A stretch of 64,000 bases of DNA from Moorena sp. SIO3I8 (GTDB lineage: Bacteria; Cyanobacteriota; Cyanobacteriia; Cyanobacteriales; Coleofasciculaceae), in contig NZ_JAAHHW010000023.1 in the NCBI RefSeq assembly GCF_010692325.1, forward strand, positions 26,006 to 90,005. The letters run 5' to 3'. Shown in pieces: positions 1 through 8,500 of this stretch. A program made the position numbers and the translations under genes. Numbering within the stretch: the first letter of the stretch is position 1; every line of letters begins with the position of its first letter. The notes beneath the pieces were generated by a model. That model worked only from the letters and a program-made list of their open reading frames with translations, did no database searches and was not told the DNA's origin.

Positions 1-617
1 TTCAATTCAGTACGTGCTCTCCCCTGTTGTTGCTGGAGTTGTGGCTGGATTGGCGGCGTTACTCCTAAGGGAATCACGATATCAGGGGATGCTGTCCCAA
101 AACGTTCCGAAATCTTAGCTTCCTGTTGACTGGTAAAGTGTATACCAGCTGCTCCAGCTAAATTCGGTTTCTCCCACAGTGCGGCATAGATGCGCTTTAG
201 CTGTTGTTTCTTCCGCAAATCTGCTGGATCAAGGGTACCTAAGGGACGCAATAGGTAGGGTAATCCCTGTTTTCGGGCGATGGTAGCCGCTGCTGTACTG
301 ACTGGGGAAAATAAGGCATGGATATGGGCAAGGTCAAATTCTGAGGCGTGTTGCCATAGCCAGCGTAATAAGCCCAGGGAAAATTTATAGCGGCGAAAGG
401 GAGAGCAACGGAAGTATCTGATCTGATAACCATCCTGTTCTACTGGTTGATCCAGGGGTACATCCAAAGGGGGTTGACCAGCATCCCCATTAGAGTTAGT
501 AGTTAGTACTGTAATTTCTACCCCTTGAGATGCCAGAGCCTGAGATAGTCCCTTTACCATTTGACTCGGACCACCATATACCAGGGAAATCGACGGGACG
601 ATTTGTAAAATTCGCAT
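1..617 (-). CDS. GT4-type glycosyltransferase, N-terminal part (runs off the left edge)
   Basis: Reading down from an ATG at 615-617 the frame stays open to the window edge (205 codons). It begins MRILQIVPSISLVYGGPSQ, the first strand and glycine-rich turn of a GT-B donor/acceptor fold (Glyco_transf_4), followed by MVKGLSQALASQGVEITVLT and FDLAHIHALFSPVSTAAA. These are typical of GT4 enzymes that transfer a sugar from a nucleotide-sugar during exopolysaccharide or lipopolysaccharide assembly in the cytoplasm. The catalytic EX7E half lies outside the window, so donor specificity cannot be judged. The glycan genes at the other end of the window are compatible with a role in surface polysaccharide. 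Confidence 0.85.
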   Translation of the reverse strand, partial: MRILQIVPSISLVYGGPSQMVKGLSQALASQGVEITVLTTNSNGDAGQPPLDVPLDQPVEQDGYQIRYFRCSPFRRYKFSLGLLRWLWQHASEFDLAHIHALFSPVSTAAATIARKQGLPYLLRPLGTLDPADLRKKQQLKRIYAALWEKPNLAGAAGIHFTSQQEAKISERFGTASPDIVIPLGVTPPIQPQLQQQQGRARTEL

Positions 618-1089
618 GGGATATTTCTTAATAGCAAGTTGGGTCAAAGATAGCACTATTCCTAATCAACCTTAGGAGCAATCACGAGCTTACGCCATCA
701 TTGAGCAACCTTTAGGTAAGCATTCAGCCGTCAGCTAAAAGCTCACGCTACTTGAGGTGCCGTCAGCCTTGTGGCACAGGCTTTGGCCACGCTACGCGAA
801 TGGCCACGCTGTGCGAACGACGCGCTTGAGGTAACTCAGCATTATTCCAATGCTTACTTGTTGTCTTGATGCAATAGCGAGTGGGGGAAACCACGGCAGT
901 CGCTCATGGGGGGAACCCCCAAGACCGCGCTGCCTTCCCAAGACCGTAATGGTGCGCTTTCCGTAGGCGAATTAAATTCGCCACGGGTCGCACCTCTGCA
1001 TCGCTTATTCCAAAGCTGGTAGCTGATAGCTGATAGCTGATAGCTTAAGGATTCCTGTTCCCTATTCGGAAGTTCAACAGTTGTGACGG
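618..1089. repeat. gene-free spacer with dispersed repeats
   Basis: No credible gene. It holds a HIP-type inverted repeat around 770-830 (GGCCACGCTACGCGAATGGCC and degenerate neighbours), a segment at about 860-915 (CTTGATGCAA, then GCGAGTGGGGGAAACC) that recurs inverted near 38520-38570, and a short 7-bp CTGATAG array at 1019-1046. Confidence 0.7.
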
Positions 1090-3273
1090 TTAACCTTCTT
1101 CAAGGTCACCAATATCCCGCTTCAGAGGTCGCTTGTAGGTAAAGGTGAAGGTATCGCCACTCTCAATGACCTGGCGGATTTCGCTATACATGGAATAGTC
1201 ACCCACTCCACTGACACTTGCCCAGCCCCGCGCCCTAGTTAATGCCACAAATAGCTGGTTACGCAAACTGACATCACTCTCTTTCCTGGCAACATTATCA
1301 ACACCGACCACATACACCATATCCGCTTCATTACCCTTTGCACGGGGCACACGAGATATGGTTACTCCACCATCTTTCCAGAAGCGATCGCGATCAACGT
1401 GGGGCCATTGAGGCTTTAGTTCATTCAACTCCAATGCCGTGGGAATATAAATATCAATGTCTTGCTCCATCAAAACAACAGCGACATGATTTTCTAATTC
1501 AATTGCTTCGGAAGTGGACCCTAAAGCTAGCACTAAGATTTCTTTACTGGCTTTAAGGTCATCATCAACCAGATTATGCATAATCTTATCTGCCAAAGCA
1601 CTCATTTCTTCCTGACGAGAGCCATAGGTTTCAAAGTCTAATACTGGTGCGCTCCACAATTCAGGAACGGGATTGGGGGAGTTTTCTTTTGGACGATGGA
1701 TGGTGATTTGTTGACCGGGAATAAAGTTACCTTTGACTTCATAACCAATTTTTTCCCAATCTTCCTTTCTGGTAATTCCAGTTAGCATGCCCTCAGGACG
1801 TAGCAACCCCATTCCGAGCCCATGAGCAGCGGTGAGAATTGAGCCAGGAGTGCGGTAACAGCGCCGCATAACTTCAGATTTTTTAATACCACCGGGGTAT
1901 TGTGGTCCTTGTGACAAAAGTCGGCTGAGATTTTCACCTAACAGTTCTTTTGTGGTAGGGATTTTTAAGGTGTCTAGGCTTTGAGCTTCGTCATAAGCCC
2001 AGATTAAGCGCCGTTGTTCTGGCTGTTCTGGGTTAACGGGTCGTAAGGCTTGATAAGCTAGCCAATAAATTGCTTGTTTGCCCTGGAATTTTAAATAATC
2101 TTCAGTAACTAAGTCTTGTCCTTCATCAATTAAAATAGCATCAAAGCAGGGTTCAATGTTGATTTCTTCCGATAGCCGTTTACAAAGTTCTGCTAAACCA
2201 CGATTGGGCTGTCTTTCCCGAGTATCCCGAGCGGATTTGGGTCTAGCCCCATTTAACTGGCAAATTGTGCTGTATAAACCAGGCTGATCCTTAGCACCCC
2301 AAGCATGAAGCACTCGCAGTTTGTGGTTAGTCTTGTGGTCATACTGGATATAGCCATTGCTGAAACGACGCAGCCATCGATCCACTAACCCAATCATTAA
2401 GTCGTAGAGGGTGCGACTAAAAAACACTAACCCAATCGTCCAGTCTGGGTGCTTCAAGTGCATATGAGCAGCTTTTTGGCATAGCAGCACTGTTTTTCCT
2501 GACCCCGCAATCCCCCGCAGCCGCTGAAACCCAGGAGGGATTTCTTTACCAATGTGTTCCTGCTGCATATCTAATTCGTAGAGTTGTTGGGTGTAAGCGG
2601 CTACAACATTAGCGCGCGTTTTGCCTTCGGTAGAGACTAGGCTACGCAGAGGTTTACGGAAAATAGGTGCTCCGCTGATCACGGCTAAAAGTAACTTCCA
2701 CTGCTGATCATCTATGTCTTCTCCTGGTATCACTGATTCACTTTCTTGAATACACTCTAGGAAGCCAACTTTACCGAGTTGGTCTTGGAAGATAATGGGA
2801 GGACAGTCTGGCAGTTGGTCAAAACCGTGGTGTTGCCATTGTTCTTGAGTAATTAGAGGAAGAGCAATCATCGCCCTTCCGGTAACTTTGCGCCAAATAG
2901 CAGGTTCGCGATCGCAAAAGGCAAGTATTGCTTTTAACTGATGTTCAGCTTGTTGGTAGGGATGTGCTTCAGTGGTGGAACAGTTTTGGAGTTGCCACTG
3001 ATCACCATCAATAGTAATGATTTGATCAATGGTGATAGATTGGATTTCAATTACTACTAGACCAAGGTCTTGATCAGTAATTAAAATATCAGGCTCTTTA
3101 GAGATTTCCCCTACTTTAGAAAAAATAGGATAGCGCCAGTAGCCAATACAATTGCGTTCTGAAAAAGCACTGCGAGTGGCATCCCACACTCTTTGTTTTC
3201 CTGTTTCTTCACTTTCTGTGATCGGTTCAGTGGTAATAAATTTGCGACCCTGATCTGTATCGATAACCGACAT
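1090..3273 (-). CDS. NERD-domain nuclease fused to a UvrD/Rep-like SF1 helicase
   Basis: 727 aa. Residues about 20-130 resemble a NERD (nuclease-related) domain with D62 and E76 in PDILITDQDLGLVVIEIQS. The expected ExK lysine is a glutamine (Q78), so nuclease activity is uncertain. An SF1A helicase core follows: Walker A GIAGSGKT (254-261), Walker B IDEGQD (382-387), and motif VI VALTRAR near 676-682. Family knowledge: NERD-helicase fusions act on DNA in repair or phage defence (the staphylococcal Nhi protein is a NERD-type nuclease-helicase). The gene stands alone between repeat-rich spacers. The ATG at 3271-3273 is used because the NERD domain follows at the usual distance. The helicase assignment is firm; a defence role is inference. 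Confidence 0.85.
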   Translation of the reverse strand: MSVIDTDQGRKFITTEPITESEETGKQRVWDATRSAFSERNCIGYWRYPIFSKVGEISKEPDILITDQDLGLVVIEIQSITIDQIITIDGDQWQLQNCSTTEAHPYQQAEHQLKAILAFCDREPAIWRKVTGRAMIALPLITQEQWQHHGFDQLPDCPPIIFQDQLGKVGFLECIQESESVIPGEDIDDQQWKLLLAVISGAPIFRKPLRSLVSTEGKTRANVVAAYTQQLYELDMQQEHIGKEIPPGFQRLRGIAGSGKTVLLCQKAAHMHLKHPDWTIGLVFFSRTLYDLMIGLVDRWLRRFSNGYIQYDHKTNHKLRVLHAWGAKDQPGLYSTICQLNGARPKSARDTRERQPNRGLAELCKRLSEEINIEPCFDAILIDEGQDLVTEDYLKFQGKQAIYWLAYQALRPVNPEQPEQRRLIWAYDEAQSLDTLKIPTTKELLGENLSRLLSQGPQYPGGIKKSEVMRRCYRTPGSILTAAHGLGMGLLRPEGMLTGITRKEDWEKIGYEVKGNFIPGQQITIHRPKENSPNPVPELWSAPVLDFETYGSRQEEMSALADKIMHNLVDDDLKASKEILVLALGSTSEAIELENHVAVVLMEQDIDIYIPTALELNELKPQWPHVDRDRFWKDGGVTISRVPRAKGNEADMVYVVGVDNVARKESDVSLRNQLFVALTRARGWASVSGVGDYSMYSEIRQVIESGDTFTFTYKRPLKRDIGDLEEG

Positions 3274-3823
3274 TTGGGCTAATTTCCTCTGGTAAGATTT
3301 ACATCGCTTTTAAGGTGAGGTACACAATTTTAGGGAATAGGGAGTAGGGAGTAGGGAGTAGGGAGTAGGGAATCGGGAATCGGGAATCGGGAATCGGGAT
3401 AAAATCCTGTGTACCTCATAAGTATGGTAAACGGTAGATTAAATCCGTATTGCTATAGCGCGTTACCATCTCCCCACATCTCCCATACCTCCCACACTTC
3501 CCTGTCTTTCCCTACTCCCAGCTCGGAAGCTCCCTCAAACCCAAGAGGAAAGTACTTCACCTAATTGAGAACTGCTATACTGCTTTATACAGTCCTAACC
3601 GTAGAGTTCCCAAATTGTCAGCTATGGAATACAGGGTGCAGGGAATTCCAATGAAACGAAAAATAAAAGGTTTAGCCAATCATACAGGATGATAAAAATT
3701 TCCAGACCAAAAATAACTTATAAATTCTGTTCGAGAGTTGTAGTACTTAGTCCTATGCTACTACCGGCGGAATGTGGGTTATAATATAAAGGGCTTGAGT
3801 AAAAACAGGGGCGGAGAATAGCA
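3274..3823. repeat. spacer with a TIR-bounded 7-bp array and the first 142-bp repeat copy
   Basis: A GGGAGTA/GGGAATC array (about 3332-3399) lies between GTGAGGTACACAATTTT (about 3315-3331) and AAAATCCTGTGTACCTCA on the right. These are the ends of the repeat element described at 54145. The remainder includes copy 1 of a long direct repeat (3509-3650). No gene was seen. Confidence 0.75.
3509..3650. repeat. 142-bp direct repeat, copy 1 (upstream of the isochorismatase gene)
   Basis: Near-identical to 4965-5107. Shared stretches include AAGTACTTCACC, AATTGAGAACTGCTATACTG, CAGCTATGGAATACAGGGTG and AATTCCA. Each copy ends 65-175 bp before a gene start, so it could carry a promoter, or be a MITE-like element. 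Confidence 0.85.
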
Positions 3824-4366
3824 ATGAAGACAGCTCTGATACTAGTAGATATTCAGAAGGACTACTTTCCTGGTGGTTCTATGGAACTAGTGGGGATGAA
3901 TTTAGCTAGTCAAAATTATCAACATTTACTAGAGCATTTTCGGTCAAACAAGTTGCCAACGTTTCACATACAGCACTTTTTTGAAGCTGATTCTAATGCA
4001 GGCTTCTTTATCCGAGGTACTGAAGGAGTTGAAATCCATGAGAGTATTAAACCCCTTCCTGGTGAAACTGTAATCCCGAAAAATTATCCCAATAGCTTTC
4101 GGGAAACTACGTTGCTGGATCAACTCAAACAAGCTGAGATTGAACAGCTAGTTATTTGCGGTGCCATGAGTCACATGTGTATTGATGCTACCACTCGCGC
4201 TGCTGCTGATTTGGGTTTTAAGTGTAAGGTAGTTCATGATGCCTGTGCGACTAGAGATCTGGTTTTTGGGAATCAGACTATTATCGCTAAAGACGTACAT
4301 GGGGCATTTATGAATGCTTTGGGTTTTGCGTATGCTGATGTGATTAGTTTATCGGATTTTTCGTAG
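3824..4366 (+). CDS. isochorismatase-family cysteine hydrolase
   Basis: 180 aa, normal length. The isochorismatase-like fold is shown by the catalytic triad D9 (LILVDIQKDYF), K86 (ETVIPKNYPN) and C119 (GAMSHMCIDATTRAA), plus the non-prolyl cis-peptide region ICGAMSH. Family members hydrolyse isochorismate, nicotinamide, ureidoacrylate or other amides and ethers in the cytoplasm; the substrate cannot be assigned here. GGAG eight to nine bases upstream supports the ATG at 3824. It is probably monocistronic, since a MITE-like hairpin follows. Confidence 0.9.
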   Translation: MKTALILVDIQKDYFPGGSMELVGMNLASQNYQHLLEHFRSNKLPTFHIQHFFEADSNAGFFIRGTEGVEIHESIKPLPGETVIPKNYPNSFRETTLLDQLKQAEIEQLVICGAMSHMCIDATTRAAADLGFKCKVVHDACATRDLVFGNQTIIAKDVHGAFMNALGFAYADVISLSDFS

Positions 4367-4421
4367 GGATTGATCCGAGATAACAACCAGTGCGATTCGT
4401 TATTCAAGAATGATAACAATA

Positions 4422-4548
4422 AGATGAATTGTTTACAGCAAATTTCGCCCCCCTAGCCCCCCAACTTTGGGGGGAAATTGAGTTAAAGTCCCCCAGAATT
4501 GGGGGATTTAGGGGGCTTGCCGCTCTCGGTAGTGAGGTCAATTCATCT
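4422..4548. mobile_element. MITE-like element, AGATGAATTG ends
   Basis: 127 bp with perfect 10-bp terminal inverted repeats AGATGAATTG (4422-4431) and CAATTCATCT (4539-4548). The interior is the GCCCCCCTAGCCCCCC core and its complement, seen in several other elements here. It contains no coding capacity of its own. Confidence 0.75.
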
Positions 4549-4633
4549 GAAAACGGCTGTAATCACAAAACATCTTATTCTTATCAAGCCCAATTACTTA
4601 AAGAATTAAATCTTATCATTGATTGTTTGACTG

Positions 4634-4918
4634 ATGACCCTAACCCTTAAACTACCACCAGAATTGGAGCAATATCTCTTGCAGGAAGCCAAGCAGCAAG
4701 GGATATCCCTCGAAGCTATAACATTACAAGTTTTGGAAAACTCTATTCTGGTAAGGCAAAAGCAAGCTGAAGCGGTTAATCTGCTTCAGTCCTGGATTGA
4801 TGATGAGGATATTCAAGAGCAGCAAGAAACAGGTCAGTACTTGATCCATGCATTGGATCAGGATCGACTCTCTGAGCGTCAGTTATTCCCAATCGAGATG
4901 AAAGGTGTAAGTTGGTGA
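4634..4918 (+). CDS. antitoxin-like small protein, partner of a truncated PIN toxin
   Basis: 94 aa beginning MTLTLKLPPELEQYLLQEA, a ribbon-helix-helix-like start, followed by a predicted helix (QAEAVNLLQSWIDDEDIQEQ) and a short C-terminal tail ending MKGVSW. The arrangement matches the small cyanobacterial proteins encoded just before PIN-domain (VapC-type) RNases. In such pairs the antitoxin neutralises the RNase and represses the operon. Here the TGA overlaps a GTG that opens a PIN-like frame which breaks after 17 codons, so the antitoxin is an orphan. A MITE-like element ends 85 bp upstream. Confidence 0.7.
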   Translation: MTLTLKLPPELEQYLLQEAKQQGISLEAITLQVLENSILVRQKQAEAVNLLQSWIDDEDIQEQQETGQYLIHALDQDRLSERQLFPIEMKGVSW

Positions 4919-4965
4919 GGGCAGTCATAGTGTTAGATGCAGGACCGGTCGGTCTGATCACCAAT
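4915..4965 (+). pseudogene. PIN-domain (VapC-type) toxin, N-terminal stump
   Basis: A GTG overlapping the antitoxin stop opens VRAVIVLDAGPVGLITN, the first strand and first catalytic Asp of a PIN-domain RNase as found in cyanobacterial toxin-antitoxin pairs. Recognisable similarity ends at 4965, exactly where the second copy of the 142-bp repeat starts. The frame then reads repeat sequence to a stop. The toxin is therefore inactivated by repeat-associated truncation. The family call rests on a short segment. Confidence 0.65.
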
Positions 4966-5107
4966 CCCTACTCCCACCTGCCAAGCTCCCTCAAACCCAA
5001 CACGAAAGTACTTCACCCAATTGAGAACTGCTATACTGCTTTATACCGTTATAAACGGTAGAGTTCCCCAATTGTCAGCTATGGAATACAGGGTGCAGGC
5101 AATTCCA
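4965..5107. repeat. 143-bp direct repeat, copy 2 (truncates the PIN gene)
   Basis: Aligns base for base with 3509-3650 apart from scattered substitutions and a small indel. Its left boundary coincides with loss of toxin similarity; its right boundary is 66 bp before the Trypco1 gene. Confidence 0.85.
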
Positions 5108-5173
5108 GAGAACCATAGATTACTTTTAACCCTTTGAGTCACATCCAGAAACCCCAGCTAGTAGAGGTAAACG

Positions 5174-5503
5174 GTGAAACCCTTAATTAAATTTCCCCTT
5201 GATGGCGACGAATCCATTCTCGTAGAAGTAGAGGAGTTACCAGCAACGGATGTAGATGATGATCTGGTTGCTAACTACCCTGGTCAACAAGTAATTGTTC
5301 AAGCTCAAACCTCCTTTGCTGATGCGATGGACAAAATTAAGCCTATCGCTACTAATATTATTCGCAAAGTCCGCGAGCTAAAGGATTCCCCGGATGAAGT
5401 GGAGGTAAAATTTGGGGTAAAGATGACCTCTGAAATGGGTGTTGTGATTGCCTCTGCCAGTGTGGAAGGTAACTATGAAATTACCCTGAAGTGGAAAAAG
5501 TGA
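5174..5503 (+). CDS. Trypsin-co-occurring domain (Trypco1/CU044_2847-like) protein
   Basis: 109 aa. It opens MKPLIKFPLDGDESILVEVEE and closes GVKMTSEMGVVIASASVEGNYEITLKW, the pattern of the small Trypco1-type beta-rich domain that sits beside trypsin-like proteases in bacterial conflict systems. A GTG at 5174, preceded by AGAGG at good spacing, is the start. The stop lies 13 bp before the protease-STAND-WD40 gene, so the two are almost certainly co-transcribed. By family knowledge it may be a substrate, sensor or regulator of the partner protease. The molecular role is not established. Confidence 0.75.
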   Translation: MKPLIKFPLDGDESILVEVEELPATDVDDDLVANYPGQQVIVQAQTSFADAMDKIKPIATNIIRKVRELKDSPDEVEVKFGVKMTSEMGVVIASASVEGNYEITLKWKK

Positions 5504-5516
5504 GATGTAGTGGTAG

Positions 5517-8500
5517 ATGACTGTCCAACTCAGAGCTGCGATCGCACGAATTCGTAAAGCTAACGGGAGAGTAGTTGGTGCAGGTTTTCTGGTGTCCGAT
5601 CAGCATATTCTGACCTGCGCTCATGTGGTTAATGCAGCATTATCGAGACAACCAAGTGTTCCAGATCAGCCCAATCAGGAAATTGATCTAGATTTTCCCC
5701 TAGTTGCATCCGGAAACATTCTTAGGGGGAGGGTTGTTCGCTGGATACCAGTTCAACGAAGTTCTGATATTTTACCGAAAACTGGAGCAGACATCGCCTT
5801 AGTAGAATTGGAAAGCACTCTGCCAGAAGGCACCCAACCGGTAAGACTGGTTAAAGCAGAGAACCTATGGAAACATCCTTTTCGAGTCTTTGGTTTTCCA
5901 GAAGGGCAAGCGGTTGGTGTCTCGACTTATGGCATCATCAGCAATCCCCAAGCTAATGGTCGAGTACAGATAGATGTACACGGGACTTATCCCATAGAGT
6001 CAGGATTCAGTGGTTCTCCGGTATGGGATGAGCAGTTAGATGGGGTGGCTGGCATGACTGTAGCGATTGATCCTAAACGACCACAGGTTAGGGCTGCGTT
6101 TATTATTCCCACCACTCAGTTGATCAATGCTTGTCCAGAGTTGGAAGAGCAAGCTATTCCTCCTTGTCCCTATCGAGGTTTGTTTCCCTTCCGAGAGCAG
6201 GATGCTAAATTTTTCTTTGGACGGGAGCAGTTTACCCAACAGTTAGTTAAAGCGGTACATAAACAGTCCCTAGTGGCGGTGATTGGAGCTTCTGGAAGTG
6301 GTAAATCTTCGGTGGTGTTTGCTGGTTTAATTCCTCAGTTACGTTCAGAAGAAGGTTGGTTGATTGAGGGATTTCGTCCAGGGGATCGCCCGTTGCGCAA
6401 TTTGACAAAGACGTTAGTTGATCTGCGAAAAATCGAGACCATAGATCCACTGGATCAAATTGATCAGATGGTTGAAAAGTTTCAGGAGGGAAAGAGAAAG
6501 TTACGGGATGTGATAGAAGACATTCTGGAAAGGAACAACCGCACTCGCCTGTTACTAATAGCAGACCAGTTTGAAGAACTTTATACTCTTTGTAAAGATA
6601 AATCAGAACGCCAGATATTTCTAGATCTATTCCTAGAAGCAGTCAATCAGATAGAGAATTTCACCCTGGTTATTACCTTACGGGCTGACTTTTGCGGATA
6701 TGCCCTTTCTTACCGTCCTTTTGCTGATGCTTTACAGGATGCTGACCGCAAACTTGGGCCAATGAACCGAGAAGAATTGCAAAAGGTAATAGAACAACCT
6801 GCTCAATTGCTGGGAGTAAGAATTGAGTCTGGGCTGACGGAACGCATTTTGGAAGCAGTAGAGGATGAACCAGGATATTTGCCGTTGCTAGAGTTTGCCC
6901 TGACATTACTGTGGGCAAAACAGCAAAATGGTCAGTTAACTCACCAAGCTTATGAAGACATTGGGGGTGTGGAAAAGGCACTGGCCGAATATGCAGAGCA
7001 AGAGTATCAAAATCTCAGTGAGGAAGATAAACAACGGGCGCAACGGGTATTTATTCAGTTGGTGCGTCCAGGGGCAGGAACGGAAGATACTCGAAGATTG
7101 GCTACCAGTACTGAAGTTGGACAAAATAACTGGGATTTAGTGACACGGTTGGCTTCTGCTCGTCTGGTAGTTACTAATAAAACAGAGAAGACTGATGAAA
7201 AAGAGGAAACTGACCAAGAAACTGTCGAGATTATTCATGAAGCGTTGATTCGGGAATGGGGAACCCTACGAGGTTGGATGGAGGTGAATCGAGAGTTTCG
7301 CACTTGGCAGGAAAGACTGAAGGTCAGAATTCAGGAATGGGGGAAAAGTAATAGGGATGATGGAGCATTATTGCGGGGTGTGCCTTTGGGAGAGGCAGAG
7401 GAGTGGTTGCAAAAGCGTCTAGCTGAACTTAGCAAAGATCAGCTAGACTTCATCAAGGCTAGCTTAGAGTTAAGGGACAGAGAGCAAAAGGAACGTTATC
7501 GCCTAGCTAAAGAAAAAGAAGAACAAATTAAAAAGTTAGAACGGGCACTGACTGAATCTAATGTGCGAGAGCAAACACTAAAATCGCAAAATCTGCTTCC
7601 ATCCCATCCTGTGGAAAGTTTATTGGAGGCAATGAAGGCAACTAAACTAAGCTGTGAAAAGTTGAATGGAGAAGTTTTGAGTTTAGCTTTCGATAGTTTG
7701 TTGTGGGCATTGAGTTTTGTACGTGAATGTAACCGTCTGTACGGACATACAGTAGAGGTCAGTGCAATAGCTGTAAATTCTCAGGTACAGCGAATTGTGA
7801 GTAGCAGCTTGGATGGAATGTTATGTTTATGGGATTTGCAAGGAAATCCCATTGGACAACCTTTTCAAGAGCATAAGGTTGCTATTAGGTCTGTTGTCTT
7901 TCACCCAAATGGAAAAGTTATTGTTAGTGGTAACGACGATGGAAAGTTAGAACTATGGGATTTGGAAGGGACGTTAATTAAATCATTCCAGGGACATAAC
8001 AATTGGGTTACTGCCCTTGCCTTTAGCCCCGATGGAAAATTTATTGTCAGTGGTTGCTTTGATAAGACACTACGTTTATGGAATCTACAAGGAAAGCCTA
8101 TTGGAGCGCCTTTTCTGGGACATGAGGCTCCAATTACATCCGTAACTTTCACTACGAATGGAAAATATATTGTTAGTGGTAGTCGAGATACAACTGTACG
8201 TTTGTGGAATTTGCAAGGTAAGTCGATTAAGTTACCGTTTACTGAAGATGATTATGAAGTTAATTCTGTCGCTTTCAATCCCCAAAAAACTCTTATAGCC
8301 TGTGGTAATGAAGGGGGACGAATTGTTTTATGGGACTTAGAAGAACTGAAAATAACAAGTTCATTTTCAGCCCACGATCAAAGTATCTGTTCTATTGCGT
8401 TTAGTCCTGATGGAAAGTGGATTATCAGTGGGAGTGAGGAATCTACTATTGGTTTGTGGGATTTGCAAGGAAATAGGCTAGCTCTATTAAGAGGTCATCA

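Noticed and set aside
4429..4650. 73-aa plus-strand frame upstream of the antitoxin
   Set aside because: It is a translation of the MITE-like element at 4422-4548 (FAPLAPQLWG) plus spacer, not conserved protein.
5517..6150. Trypsin domain as a secreted HtrA-type protease
   Set aside because: No signal peptide, no PDZ, and it is fused to a cytoplasmic STAND NTPase.
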